A stretch of 10,690 nucleotides of DNA from JAFGSG01 sp964626055 (lineage in GTDB: Bacteria > Spirochaetota > UBA4802 > JAFGDQ01), in the NCBI GenBank assembly GCA_964626055.1, contig CAZVDF010000079.1:1-10690 (forward strand), read 5' to 3'. Each line of letters opens with the position of its first letter. Position 1 is the stretch's first letter. Below, piece after piece: positions 4,928 to 10,690 of the stretch. The position numbers and the translations under genes are program-made. Under the pieces are notes generated by a model. The model was not told the origin of the DNA. It did no database searches and worked only from the letters and a program-made list of their open reading frames with translations.

Positions 4928-6139
4928 CTATGCTTTTTTCTTCAGTATCAGGGAGCCTAAACCCCCGATGATTGATGCGATTGCTGCAACAATAAAGGCA
5001 TATTTAAAAGTGCCTGTTGTATCCTTGATCCATCCGGCTAATGTGGGAGCAACAGCCTGAGCTACGCCGAAAAACAGCGTGATGAATCCGAGCGCCGCGG
5101 GGGCCAGTCGCCCTCCTGACCGATCTCCCGCTGCAGCGGTCATAATTGCTGGAATTGCTGAGAACGCGAAACCGAAAACGATCGCAGACAAGTAAAACCA
5201 GATAGTATCCTTCCCGAAGGCAATCATAAGATAGGAAACGGCGAGGGTAATGTAGGAGAACATTAAGCCATAACGTCTCCCCACCACATCAGAAATACCG
5301 CCCCAGAAGACCCCTGAGAAAATGCTGCAAAAACCGAGGACAGCAAATATATGCCCGGCCGATTGTGGTGCCAGACCGGTCTCTTTTATCAGATAAGCGA
5401 TGAGAAACGTAAAGTAGATAACATAAGAGAAGCCATACATGAAATAGATGGAGCCCAGCTTCCAGATTTCTCTGTCTCCTATTACCTCTCTCAATGCAGA
5501 AAAGAATGTTGTTGAGGAAATCGTCTTCCCACTGTCGTGTCCGCCGTATACAGCGAAACCCTTTTCCCCGGGATTATCCCGCAGAAGGACGTAACACACA
5601 AAAGAAAGAATAAAGACAAGAGATCCCAGCAGAAACCAAGCATATCTCCACCCTTCTTTACCGTACAGGTCGATGAAATACGGAAGGGCTAGACCTGTAA
5701 TGGAAAGACCCATTCCCGTACCTATTGTTTGTATGCCGGTGGCAAGGCCTCGCTTACGTGCGGCAAACCAAGCCGCTGGAAGGGCCATGGCGGGAACGTA
5801 ACTTCCCCCGTTTCCCAATCCCGTTATTAGTCTTGCTGAGAAAGCGGAAACAAAGGATTCCGAAAGTCCTGTAACAAATAGACTGATCCCCATAACAAGA
5901 AGCGACGCGAACACCAGCCGTCGGATGCCGAAACGGGTTGCGAGGAATCCCCCGATGACTGCAAGGCAGAGATAACCGATAAAATTGGCTGTTCCGATAA
6001 GTCCCACTTGGGTATACGTAAGAGTAAGACTGTCCTTCATTTGAGGCAATATGACCGAATAGGACATTCTACCGAACCCGTGAGATAGAAGAAGAATGAG
6101 CATTCCCGTAAAGGCGATAATCCACGCATAATGTATCAT
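4928..6139 (-). CDS. Major facilitator superfamily transporter
   Basis: The 403-residue product has about twelve hydrophobic helices in two halves joined by a cytoplasmic loop near 187-225. MFS signature A is clear between helices 2 and 3 (GGFLATRFGIRR, 63-74) and its counterpart lies between helices 8 and 9 (GGISDVVGRR, 280-289). The first helix is followed by GFGRMSYSVILPQM (21-34), which recalls YbfB/YjiJ-like and oxalate/formate-type carriers. The substrate is not determinable. The frame stays open to an ATG at 6352, but the extra 71 codons are hydrophilic and unlike the family, whereas GGAGG at 6152-6148 sits eight bases before ATG 6139. Upstream, TTGACA (6195-6190) and CAGAAT (6172-6167), 17 bases apart, form a likely promoter that lies inside the longer frame, arguing against it. 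The gene looks richer in G+C than the AT-rich genes to its right. Confidence 0.88.
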   Translation of the reverse strand: MIHYAWIIAFTGMLILLLSHGFGRMSYSVILPQMKDSLTLTYTQVGLIGTANFIGYLCLAVIGGFLATRFGIRRLVFASLLVMGISLFVTGLSESFVSAFSARLITGLGNGGSYVPAMALPAAWFAARKRGLATGIQTIGTGMGLSITGLALPYFIDLYGKEGWRYAWFLLGSLVFILSFVCYVLLRDNPGEKGFAVYGGHDSGKTISSTTFFSALREVIGDREIWKLGSIYFMYGFSYVIYFTFLIAYLIKETGLAPQSAGHIFAVLGFCSIFSGVFWGGISDVVGRRYGLMFSYITLAVSYLMIAFGKDTIWFYLSAIVFGFAFSAIPAIMTAAAGDRSGGRLAPAALGFITLFFGVAQAVAPTLAGWIKDTTGTFKYAFIVAAIASIIGGLGSLILKKKA

Positions 6140-6147
6140 AAACAGAG

Positions 6148-6152
6148 CCTCC
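6148..6152 (-). promoter_or_regulatory. Ribosome binding site fixing the MFS start at 6139
   Basis: On the minus strand GGAGG is followed by eight bases and ATG. This makes Met-72 of the long open frame the true initiator. Confidence 0.8.
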
Positions 6153-6166
6153 GCCTTGTCTTTCTC

Positions 6167-6195
6167 ATTCTGAAATTTTAGATGGAAATTGTCAA
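6167..6195 (-). promoter_or_regulatory. Candidate promoter of the MFS gene
   Basis: On the minus strand, a perfect -35 TTGACA (6195-6190), a 17-base spacer and CAGAAT (6172-6167, 4/6 to the -10) precede the ribosome binding site by about 15 bases. The -10 is weak, so an activator or a different promoter remains possible. Confidence 0.5.
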
Positions 6196-6308
6196 CGGTT
6201 ATTATTGGCAGGGAAGATGTTAAACGCAAAAAACCTACTTTTTTATTATACTCATTATGATATACAATTGTTATGAAATACCTGCGCGGGCAATGGATCG
6301 AGATTGTT

Positions 6309-6362
6309 GACTGAATCCCTGGAACTGGAATGAAAAGAATAAACAATTTCAAGGATTCAGTC
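6309..6362. repeat. Inverted repeat upstream of the MFS promoter
   Basis: GACTGAATCC (6309-6318) is the exact complement of GGATTCAGTC (6353-6362), and the stem continues inward with mismatches to about 6324/6347. There is no U-run on either side, so it is not a standard terminator. It is either a regulatory palindrome or a mobile-element trace. Confidence 0.55.
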
Positions 6363-6634
6363 CGTATAGAAGACTGAACAATTGAGATAATTCAGATAAA
6401 AAATCTGAAAAAATCGTCATGATTGATATGAAAGCTGTAAATTATTATTTTCACAGCTTATATATTGCATGAATTTGTAAACGCAATTTATACTTTATAG
6501 TCCCAAAAAAAGATACGTAAAACTTATACATAAAGATCCAGAATAGGCATCAAGAATTCCTCAGCAATTTATTGCTTCATATTTAGATATAATCCCGGTT
6601 TCATTATCTCGCGTCATAACTAGATTAAAAAAGC

Positions 6635-6654
6635 TAATTAACAATTGTTAATTA
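6635..6654. promoter_or_regulatory. Perfect 20-bp palindrome, candidate operator
   Basis: TAATTAACAATTGTTAATTA reads identically on both strands. It ends about 19 bases before TATACT (6674-6679, 5/6 to the -10), and the ATTACA that would serve as -35 at 6651-6656 overlaps its right end. A dimeric repressor bound here would block that promoter. The nearest gene on this side is the methyltransferase at 6818, which would have a leader of about 130 nt. Assignment as an operator is inference. Confidence 0.45.
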
Positions 6655-6817
6655 CAATTTCGTCTTCCGGTATTATACTTCATATAAATGAACTAAAAAA
6701 TTTTCTTAATTATAAGAAATGTATAATGTAGTATTTGAATTGATTATTCAAGGAAATATTAAATAATAAACAAATATTTTTACATTTTATTGTTTAAAAA
6801 CAGATAGGTTTTTTAAT

Positions 6818-7597
6818 ATGAAAAAAATCAATAACGATTATGACGCAATAGCTCACTTATGGTGGTCCGAAGATGAAGGCACCACCGCAAGCATAAGATT
6901 CTTAATAAATCCGGTGCGATCCAATTATTTTAGAAATTTATTGGAAAAAAAATTTGAATCAGGATTTAAGAATAGAAAAGTCCTGGATGTAGGTTGCGGA
7001 GGAGGATTTCTTTCTGAGGAATTAGATAAAATAGGACTTAATGTTATTGGTGTTGATCCCTCAAAAGAATCCATAAACATTGCACGACAGCACGCAGTGA
7101 CGAAAAACCTGAATATTGAATACAAGGAATCGTTCGGCGAAACACTTCCGTTCGAGGATAGTGTATTTGATATGGTGTTCTGTTGTGATGTTTTAGAGCA
7201 TGTAAACGATGTTAATAAGGTAATTTCTGAAATCTCCCGTGTCCTAAAAACGGGAGGCCTTCTTTTCTTTGATACTATCAACAGATCAATAATAAGTAAA
7301 ATTATGATGATCTATTTTATGCAGAAATGCAGGTTTACATCAATTATCGCGAAAGACACGCATGTCTGGGATATGTTTATAAAGCCGGATGAATTAAAAT
7401 CGATCTTGTTGAATAATAATATTTTTTTAAATAATGTCAAAGGGATAACACCGGAGCATATAAGTCCATCAATCCTCATAAATTTATATAAAGCATCAAG
7501 AAAAAAAATAACCTATAAAGAACTGGCTGAACGTTTAAATTTCTCTGAAAGCAATGATCTTGAAAGCTCATACATGGGTTATGGTATCAAAAAATAA
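6818..7597 (+). CDS. UbiG-like class I SAM-dependent methyltransferase
   Basis: A 259-residue soluble enzyme with the Rossmann-type methyltransferase core. Motif I is VLDVGCGGG (55-63). The acidic end of strand 2 is VIGVDPS (76-82; Asp80 for the ribose hydroxyls). The post-motif FDMVFCCDVLEHV lies at 117-129 and the strand-5 motif LKTGGLLFFDTINR at 143-156. The N-terminal YDAIAHLWW (8-16), the INR after motif III, THVWDMFIKPDEL (181-193) and the C-terminal YMGYGIKK are shared with the UbiG O-methyltransferases of ubiquinone synthesis. UbiG itself is about 240 residues. No other quinone gene is nearby, so the substrate could be a different hydroxylated aromatic or polyprenyl compound, and I do not assign the gene name. 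The start has only a weak ribosome site (ATAGG, 6803-6807). The coding sequence is AT-rich, unlike the MFS gene before it. Confidence 0.82.
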   Translation: MKKINNDYDAIAHLWWSEDEGTTASIRFLINPVRSNYFRNLLEKKFESGFKNRKVLDVGCGGGFLSEELDKIGLNVIGVDPSKESINIARQHAVTKNLNIEYKESFGETLPFEDSVFDMVFCCDVLEHVNDVNKVISEISRVLKTGGLLFFDTINRSIISKIMMIYFMQKCRFTSIIAKDTHVWDMFIKPDELKSILLNNNIFLNNVKGITPEHISPSILINLYKASRKKITYKELAERLNFSESNDLESSYMGYGIKK

Positions 7598-7772
7598 TTT
7601 ACTGCCGTTTCCCGGAATTCTTTTGATTATATCCGGATTAATCCTGCAGCAGAAATATCACAGAATCGGATCAGTAGGAAATCATAGATTCGGTTTATAG
7701 GCACACATTTATCATGAAGACATCAGAGGTGATTCATTTAAATAGACATCAATAATGCTATATAGAAAATCA

Positions 7773-8141
7773 TTAGGCCAAGAAAATATACACTGATAAA
7801 AACAACAAACAGATTCCGGATAAAATATTTAAATATATTATTGCATTAGATATAGGCAAATTGAATTGTTTATTTGTTTTAAAAATAAGCTTATGCATGA
7901 TGAATGGAAACAAACCGCCAATTCCAAGAATAATTCCTGATATCAATCCGAGAGTTGAATTTTTTTCGATCTCGATTAAGCCATAAAAAATTATAATTAT
8001 AATTGGAATATGTAAAAGCAAAAATCCGGTTATTCCACCAGGCAATTTAAACATTTTCCATTCATTTTCATATGCAGATTCAATTTCATGCAATAAAAGC
8101 AAGGTAGCATTAAAGATATACATTGAAGTGATAAATTTCAT
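7773..8141 (-). CDS. Small membrane protein, DUF6713/HXXEE-like
   Basis: A 122-residue protein with four hydrophobic helices (about 3-17, 36-57, 64-85, 99-121). The first ends in LLLHEIESAYENEW (15-28), a His-Glu-x-Glu cluster at the membrane face followed by Glu/Trp. The second begins LPGGITGFLLLHIP (33-46) with another His, and His83 lies in the third. Repeated His/Glu at helix ends resembles small membrane families annotated DUF6713 or HXXEE, which may bind metal. I assign this from memory of the pattern only, and no biochemical role can be named. The start follows TATAGGTAAAT, a weak ribosome site. It lies convergent to the methyltransferase and 132 bases downstream of the reductase-like gene on the same strand, so it may be weakly co-transcribed with that gene. 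Confidence 0.65.
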   Translation of the reverse strand: MKFITSMYIFNATLLLLHEIESAYENEWKMFKLPGGITGFLLLHIPIIIIIFYGLIEIEKNSTLGLISGIILGIGGLFPFIMHKLIFKTNKQFNLPISNAIIYLNILSGICLLFLSVYIFLA

Positions 8142-8166
8142 ATTTACCTATATATTGAATATCCAC

Positions 8167-8218
8167 AAAGGATCATAATTTACAATTTTTAAAACACGAG
8201 TGTAAAGGATGATCCTTT
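8167..8218. repeat. 10-bp inverted repeat between the reductase and small membrane protein genes
   Basis: AAAGGATCAT (8167-8176) pairs perfectly with ATGATCCTTT (8209-8218). The right half can alternatively fold on itself, AAAGGAT 8204-8210 with ATCCTTT 8212-8218 around a single G. It lies in the leader of the small membrane protein gene, or at the 3' end of the reductase transcript. There is no U-run. Confidence 0.5.
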
Positions 8219-8273
8219 CCAGTGCCTATGTGCCACACATTCAATTTTAATGCATTTAATCCGCCTTTTATAA

Positions 8274-8876
8274 CTAAGAGACAGTATAACGGACAAGCAC
8301 ATTACCAGAATCTTTCCAGCTATAAGTATTAATAAGCCGAAGTGTAACTTCCGGCTGACTGACAAATATAGGCGTACCTTCGCCTAATACGATAGGAGCG
8401 ATTATAAAATGTAACTCATCGATCAGATTATTATTCAGTAGATAGTTCCAGAGTATTCGGCTTCCAAATATTAATATATCTTTACCGGATTTTTGTTTTA
8501 ATTTATTAATTTTTGAAAACAGATCTACACCTTTAATAATTGTAGTATTCGACCATGCTTTTGTTTCTTCAGAGGAAAGATTGTCTGATACTACTGCTTT
8601 TTCTATTGAATTATTAAGTTTTGAAATATCTTTAATAACTGGCGTAGCATTAGGATCATCTCCGGCAAATGGCCAGTAATTTTTAAACATTTTATATGTC
8701 GTTTCTCCCAATAACAGCGTATCGGCAGAACGCAATCGTTCTGCGTTGTAATAATCAAAACTTTCGTCAGACTGGTATGTTGCCCTGCGATACTCGAACA
8801 GTGCTAACACATTTTTACCAGGCCCCTCATAATAGCCATCAAGTGACATTATGTTGCATACGATTATTTTCCGCAT
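8274..8876 (-). CDS. Dihydrofolate reductase-family protein (RibD C-terminal domain)
   Basis: A 200-residue soluble protein of the DHFR-like superfamily that includes the reductase domain of RibD. MRKIIVCNIMSLDGYYEG (1-18) is the first strand and substrate loop. ADTLLLGETTYKMF (51-64) is a typical NADPH-binding turn. KDILIFGSRILWNYLL (132-147) gives the glycine-serine turn, and LIDELHFIIAPIVLGEGTPIF (151-171) is the family's most diagnostic block. Members use NADPH to reduce pterin- or pyrimidine-like substrates, but many stand-alone copies, like this one, have no proven substrate. No riboflavin or folate gene is adjacent. The frame opens at 8894, but GAGGG at 8889-8885, eight bases before ATG 8876, makes the shorter protein the better choice. 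The coding sequence is AT-rich like its left-hand neighbours. Confidence 0.82.
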   Translation of the reverse strand: MRKIIVCNIMSLDGYYEGPGKNVLALFEYRRATYQSDESFDYYNAERLRSADTLLLGETTYKMFKNYWPFAGDDPNATPVIKDISKLNNSIEKAVVSDNLSSEETKAWSNTTIIKGVDLFSKINKLKQKSGKDILIFGSRILWNYLLNNNLIDELHFIIAPIVLGEGTPIFVSQPEVTLRLINTYSWKDSGNVLVRYTVS

Positions 8877-8884
8877 TAGTTTAT

Positions 8885-8889
8885 CCCTC
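8885..8889 (-). promoter_or_regulatory. Ribosome binding site fixing the start at 8876
   Basis: On the minus strand GAGGG is followed by an eight-base spacer and the ATG of MRKIIV, whose sequence matches the family's normal N-terminus. The upstream ATGATG at 8894-8889 overlaps this site. Confidence 0.7.
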
Positions 8890-8914
8890 ATCATAATTGC
8901 TTTTTGTTTAATAA

Positions 8915-8971
8915 GAGAGTATCACTGCTGTCCCAAATAATTAGGGGAAAATGAAGTTTTAGGACGCACTC
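8915..8971. mobile_element. Remnant of a small transposable element
   Basis: The left half contains TGCTGTCCCAAAT (8926-8938) and the right half ends in GTTTTAGGACGCACTC (8956-8971). The two are imperfect inverted repeats sharing the GTCC(C/T)AAA core, with only about 17 bases between them. TTAATAA occurs directly outside both sides (8908-8914 and 8972-8978), consistent with a 7-base target duplication. On the minus strand the remnant offers TTGGGA (8936-8931) and TATTAA (8913-8908) at 17-base spacing, a weak promoter candidate for the reductase gene. Confidence 0.45.
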
Positions 8972-8992
8972 TTAATAATTTCTGAATGTAAT

Positions 8993-10537
8993 TTACTTTT
9001 TCCCCAGGACTTCCTTCAGGCTTAAAATCGATGCCATAATGTCCTTCGCGGAATCGTTTACACTGCCGGCCCCCATGGCCAGTGCCTGTATCGATTCGTT
9101 GATCGTCATCACAGCCTTATTTATTTCAGTCATCGCATTAGCCATCTCGGACATGGATGAATTTACCGTATCCGATGCATTCATTACTTCGCCCGCACTC
9201 TGCTTAACCGAAAGATTCATTTCAAGGTCCTGTTTGGAGACCTGGTTTACTCCCATGACAATTTCCCCTAATAATGACGCAAGATCGATTACATCCCGGG
9301 CAGATTTATTGACTTTTAACAATGACTGCTCCGTCCGGTTGACTTCATTTGAAGTGCTTTTAACTAGCTTTGATATTTCAGATGAGTTTACCTGTGTCTG
9401 TTCAGCAAGTTTACCTATCTCATCTGCTACAACTGCGAATCCCTTACCGAAATCACCAGCTCTCGCGGCCTCTATTGCGGCATTCAGCGATAGCAGATTT
9501 ATTCGGTCGGAAATATCATTAATTATAGTTACAGCATCGCTGACACTGCTGCTGCTTTTAATGGCACTTTCCATATTCTTCCTGGACTGCTCAATCTCCT
9601 CAATAGCTTCACGGGTCTTTCCGTCAAGTTTATCCTTGAGTATTTGGGCTTTCTCCATCTTTTCCCTGCCGCCGCTCACTATGGTGAACATAGTATCGAG
9701 CTTTTGAAGAAGCGCTTTCATCATATCAACCTGTTTCGCCGTCATATCCGACGAAGACTCCGAGGTAGCGGTTATTTCCTCCAGCGTTGAAGTCATTTCT
9801 TCTACACTTGCAGCCTGTGTTTGCGCATTACCAGAAAAAGTTTCAGCCCCTGATTTCAATCTTTCGGCAACTGAAGAAAGCTCTACTGAAACACCGGTGC
9901 ATGTCTTAAGAATCTCATCAATCTTTTCAAACTGCTTTTGAATTTTTATTCTTTTGCTTTCCGAATCTCCAAGAGTAGCATTCACAATTATTAATATCAG
10001 GATACAAATACTGCTTATAAAAACAGTAACAAAAAAATAATGAACGATAACCGTTTTAACACTTTCTGCCGGAATGATACCTTCCGACCTGATAACTATC
10101 ATGGCCCCTGTCGCTGCAACAACAAGCGAAGTGGCAATTACCAGAATTTTTCCGCTGTAAAGCGCGGCCATTATAATAAACAGAAGCAGATAGCACATAT
10201 AAATATATTTACCGATTATTGTAGGAACAGAAAGTCCCTGCAGTACTACCATCGCTATAGGGAAAAGCACGCCGAGAGAAACGGCAACAGAATGCAAACC
10301 GGATTTAAGGAAGAGTAAACATACAATATAAGAAAGAATAAGAAAAGACATACTGACATTATAGCTCACGGTAGCAAAATCGGGAGTTATAATGTTTGTT
10401 GTGATGACAGTCAGAAAAACCATTCCTATAAAGATGAATTGCATCCGTATAAACACAACAGATCTCAGTCTTTTCATAAAGGAAGCATCATTGTATTTCT
10501 TCATGAAAAAATTTTCTATCGATGATGTGACCGCCAT
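8993..10537 (-). CDS. Methyl-accepting chemotaxis protein with six-helix membrane sensor
   Basis: A 514-residue receptor. Six hydrophobic segments (about 29-49, 60-78, 82-101, 107-127, 128-148, 162-187) replace the usual two helices and periplasmic ligand domain, so the stimulus is probably sensed in or near the membrane. A linker (188-235) leads to a long coiled-coil signalling domain with methylation-type Gln/Glu-rich helices around QAASVEEMTSTLEEI (241-255). The kinase-contact hairpin tip lies at 341-380 (DISDRINLLSLNAAIEAARAGDFGKGFAVVADEI...), the most conserved MCP segment. It would signal through CheW/CheA to the flagellar motor. The C-terminus (KEVLGKK) lacks a CheR-binding pentapeptide. 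No HAMP domain is evident. ATG 10537 is preceded by a weak AAGAG. The candidate promoter at 10634-10661 fits. No chemotaxis gene is adjacent. Confidence 0.92.
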   Translation of the reverse strand: MAVTSSIENFFMKKYNDASFMKRLRSVVFIRMQFIFIGMVFLTVITTNIITPDFATVSYNVSMSFLILSYIVCLLFLKSGLHSVAVSLGVLFPIAMVVLQGLSVPTIIGKYIYMCYLLLFIIMAALYSGKILVIATSLVVAATGAMIVIRSEGIIPAESVKTVIVHYFFVTVFISSICILILIIVNATLGDSESKRIKIQKQFEKIDEILKTCTGVSVELSSVAERLKSGAETFSGNAQTQAASVEEMTSTLEEITATSESSSDMTAKQVDMMKALLQKLDTMFTIVSGGREKMEKAQILKDKLDGKTREAIEEIEQSRKNMESAIKSSSSVSDAVTIINDISDRINLLSLNAAIEAARAGDFGKGFAVVADEIGKLAEQTQVNSSEISKLVKSTSNEVNRTEQSLLKVNKSARDVIDLASLLGEIVMGVNQVSKQDLEMNLSVKQSAGEVMNASDTVNSSMSEMANAMTEINKAVMTINESIQALAMGAGSVNDSAKDIMASILSLKEVLGKK

Positions 10538-10633
10538 AACTGTACTCTTTAGAATGGCCGATAAAAATGTATTCCTCGCCGTATAATGAGACGCTTTCCA
10601 GCAGCATGTTAACGCAACAAATTATAGATAATA

Positions 10634-10661
10634 ATTTTAGTAGAAAATTATGAAATGTCAA
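10634..10661 (-). promoter_or_regulatory. Candidate promoter of the chemotaxis receptor gene
   Basis: On the minus strand TTGACA (10661-10656, perfect -35) is followed after 16 bases by TAAAAT (10639-10634, 5/6 to the -10). The start would be near 10628, giving a leader of about 90 nt. No sigma-28 consensus is found in the correct orientation, so expression looks housekeeping rather than flagellar-regulon controlled. Confidence 0.5.
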
Positions 10662-10690
10662 TTGAAATTCGTATGCGATTTATAATATAA

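Larger units (their letters stand above)
6140..6817. other. Long divergent intergenic region, very AT-rich
   Basis: Besides the MFS promoter at 6167-6195, this stretch holds an inverted repeat at 6309-6362, a perfect 20-bp palindrome at 6635-6654, and a small hairpin TTTCTTA/TAAGAAA at 6702-6719. TATAAT at 6722-6727 lacks a recognisable -35. No coding frame with a ribosome binding site and no tRNA-like fold are visible. Confidence 0.55.

Noticed and set aside
6140..6352. N-terminal extension of the MFS open frame (71 codons, ATG at 6352)
   Set aside because: The extension is hydrophilic, unlike the family, contains the likely promoter, and has no ribosome site, while GGAGG precedes ATG 6139.
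6818..7597. Calling the methyltransferase ubiG outright
   Set aside because: Motifs fit the UbiG group, but no other quinone biosynthesis gene is present in the window and related enzymes act on other substrates.
7598..7772. Terminator between the methyltransferase and the convergent small membrane protein gene
   Set aside because: No stem followed by a U-run could be found on either strand.
9039..9707. 222-codon open frame antisense to the chemotaxis receptor
   Set aside because: Ser/Leu/Ile-rich translation expected from the complement of a coiled-coil gene, with no start signal.
10557..10564. GCCGATAA, an exact sigma-28 -10 word beside the chemotaxis gene
   Set aside because: It is on the plus strand, pointing away from the gene, and no TAAA-type -35 lies at the right distance.

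Overview
The window is a bacterial chromosome segment with eight confident protein-coding genes, separated by unusually long, repeat-rich intergenic stretches. Base composition is AT-rich overall. Genes use strong purine-rich ribosome binding sites and sigma-70-like promoters. A signal-peptide solute-binding protein, a multi-membrane-segment chemotaxis receptor, a lysoplasmalogenase-family protein and a P-II/DUF1538 operon suggest a free-living, motile, possibly anaerobic bacterium. A spirochaete or another AT-rich Gram-negative lineage is my best guess, but no marker gene here settles it.

Layout from left to right. Positions 1-269 hold a transposon-end-like sequence (65-80) and a near-consensus promoter that drives an orphan family-3 solute-binding protein (270-986, +). 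Positions 991-1291 hold a dense, visibly more GC-rich cluster of hairpins, including a three-way-junction fold, which ends in a clean intrinsic terminator. No coding region accompanies it. Positions 1625-3375 (-) form a tightly coupled three-gene operon: two paralogous DUF1538 membrane proteins followed by a P-II-like regulator, with a consensus promoter at 3407-3435. A lysoplasmalogenase-family gene (3754-4410, +) has related palindromic repeats on both sides. The downstream block (4423-4783) is a nest of inverted repeats in which one small palindrome appears to have inserted into an arm of another. An MFS transporter follows (4928-6139, -; the open frame extends upstream but the ribosome binding site fixes the start).

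From about 6350 to 8990 the DNA is markedly AT-rich. It carries a UbiG-like methyltransferase (+), a small four-helix membrane protein (-) and a RibD-C/DHFR-like reductase (-). The long leader of the methyltransferase contains a perfect 20-bp palindrome next to a possible promoter. A short transposon remnant (8915-8971), whose outer end matches the one at 65-80 in inverted orientation, separates this block from a six-helix methyl-accepting chemotaxis protein (8993-10537, -).

Functionally, only the P-II/DUF1538 operon is clearly a co-acting unit: a nucleotide/metabolite-sensing regulator made together with a two-subunit membrane protein of unknown substrate. The other genes look like independent units. 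The least explained parts are the hairpin cluster at 991-1291 and the nested palindromes at 4423-4783.
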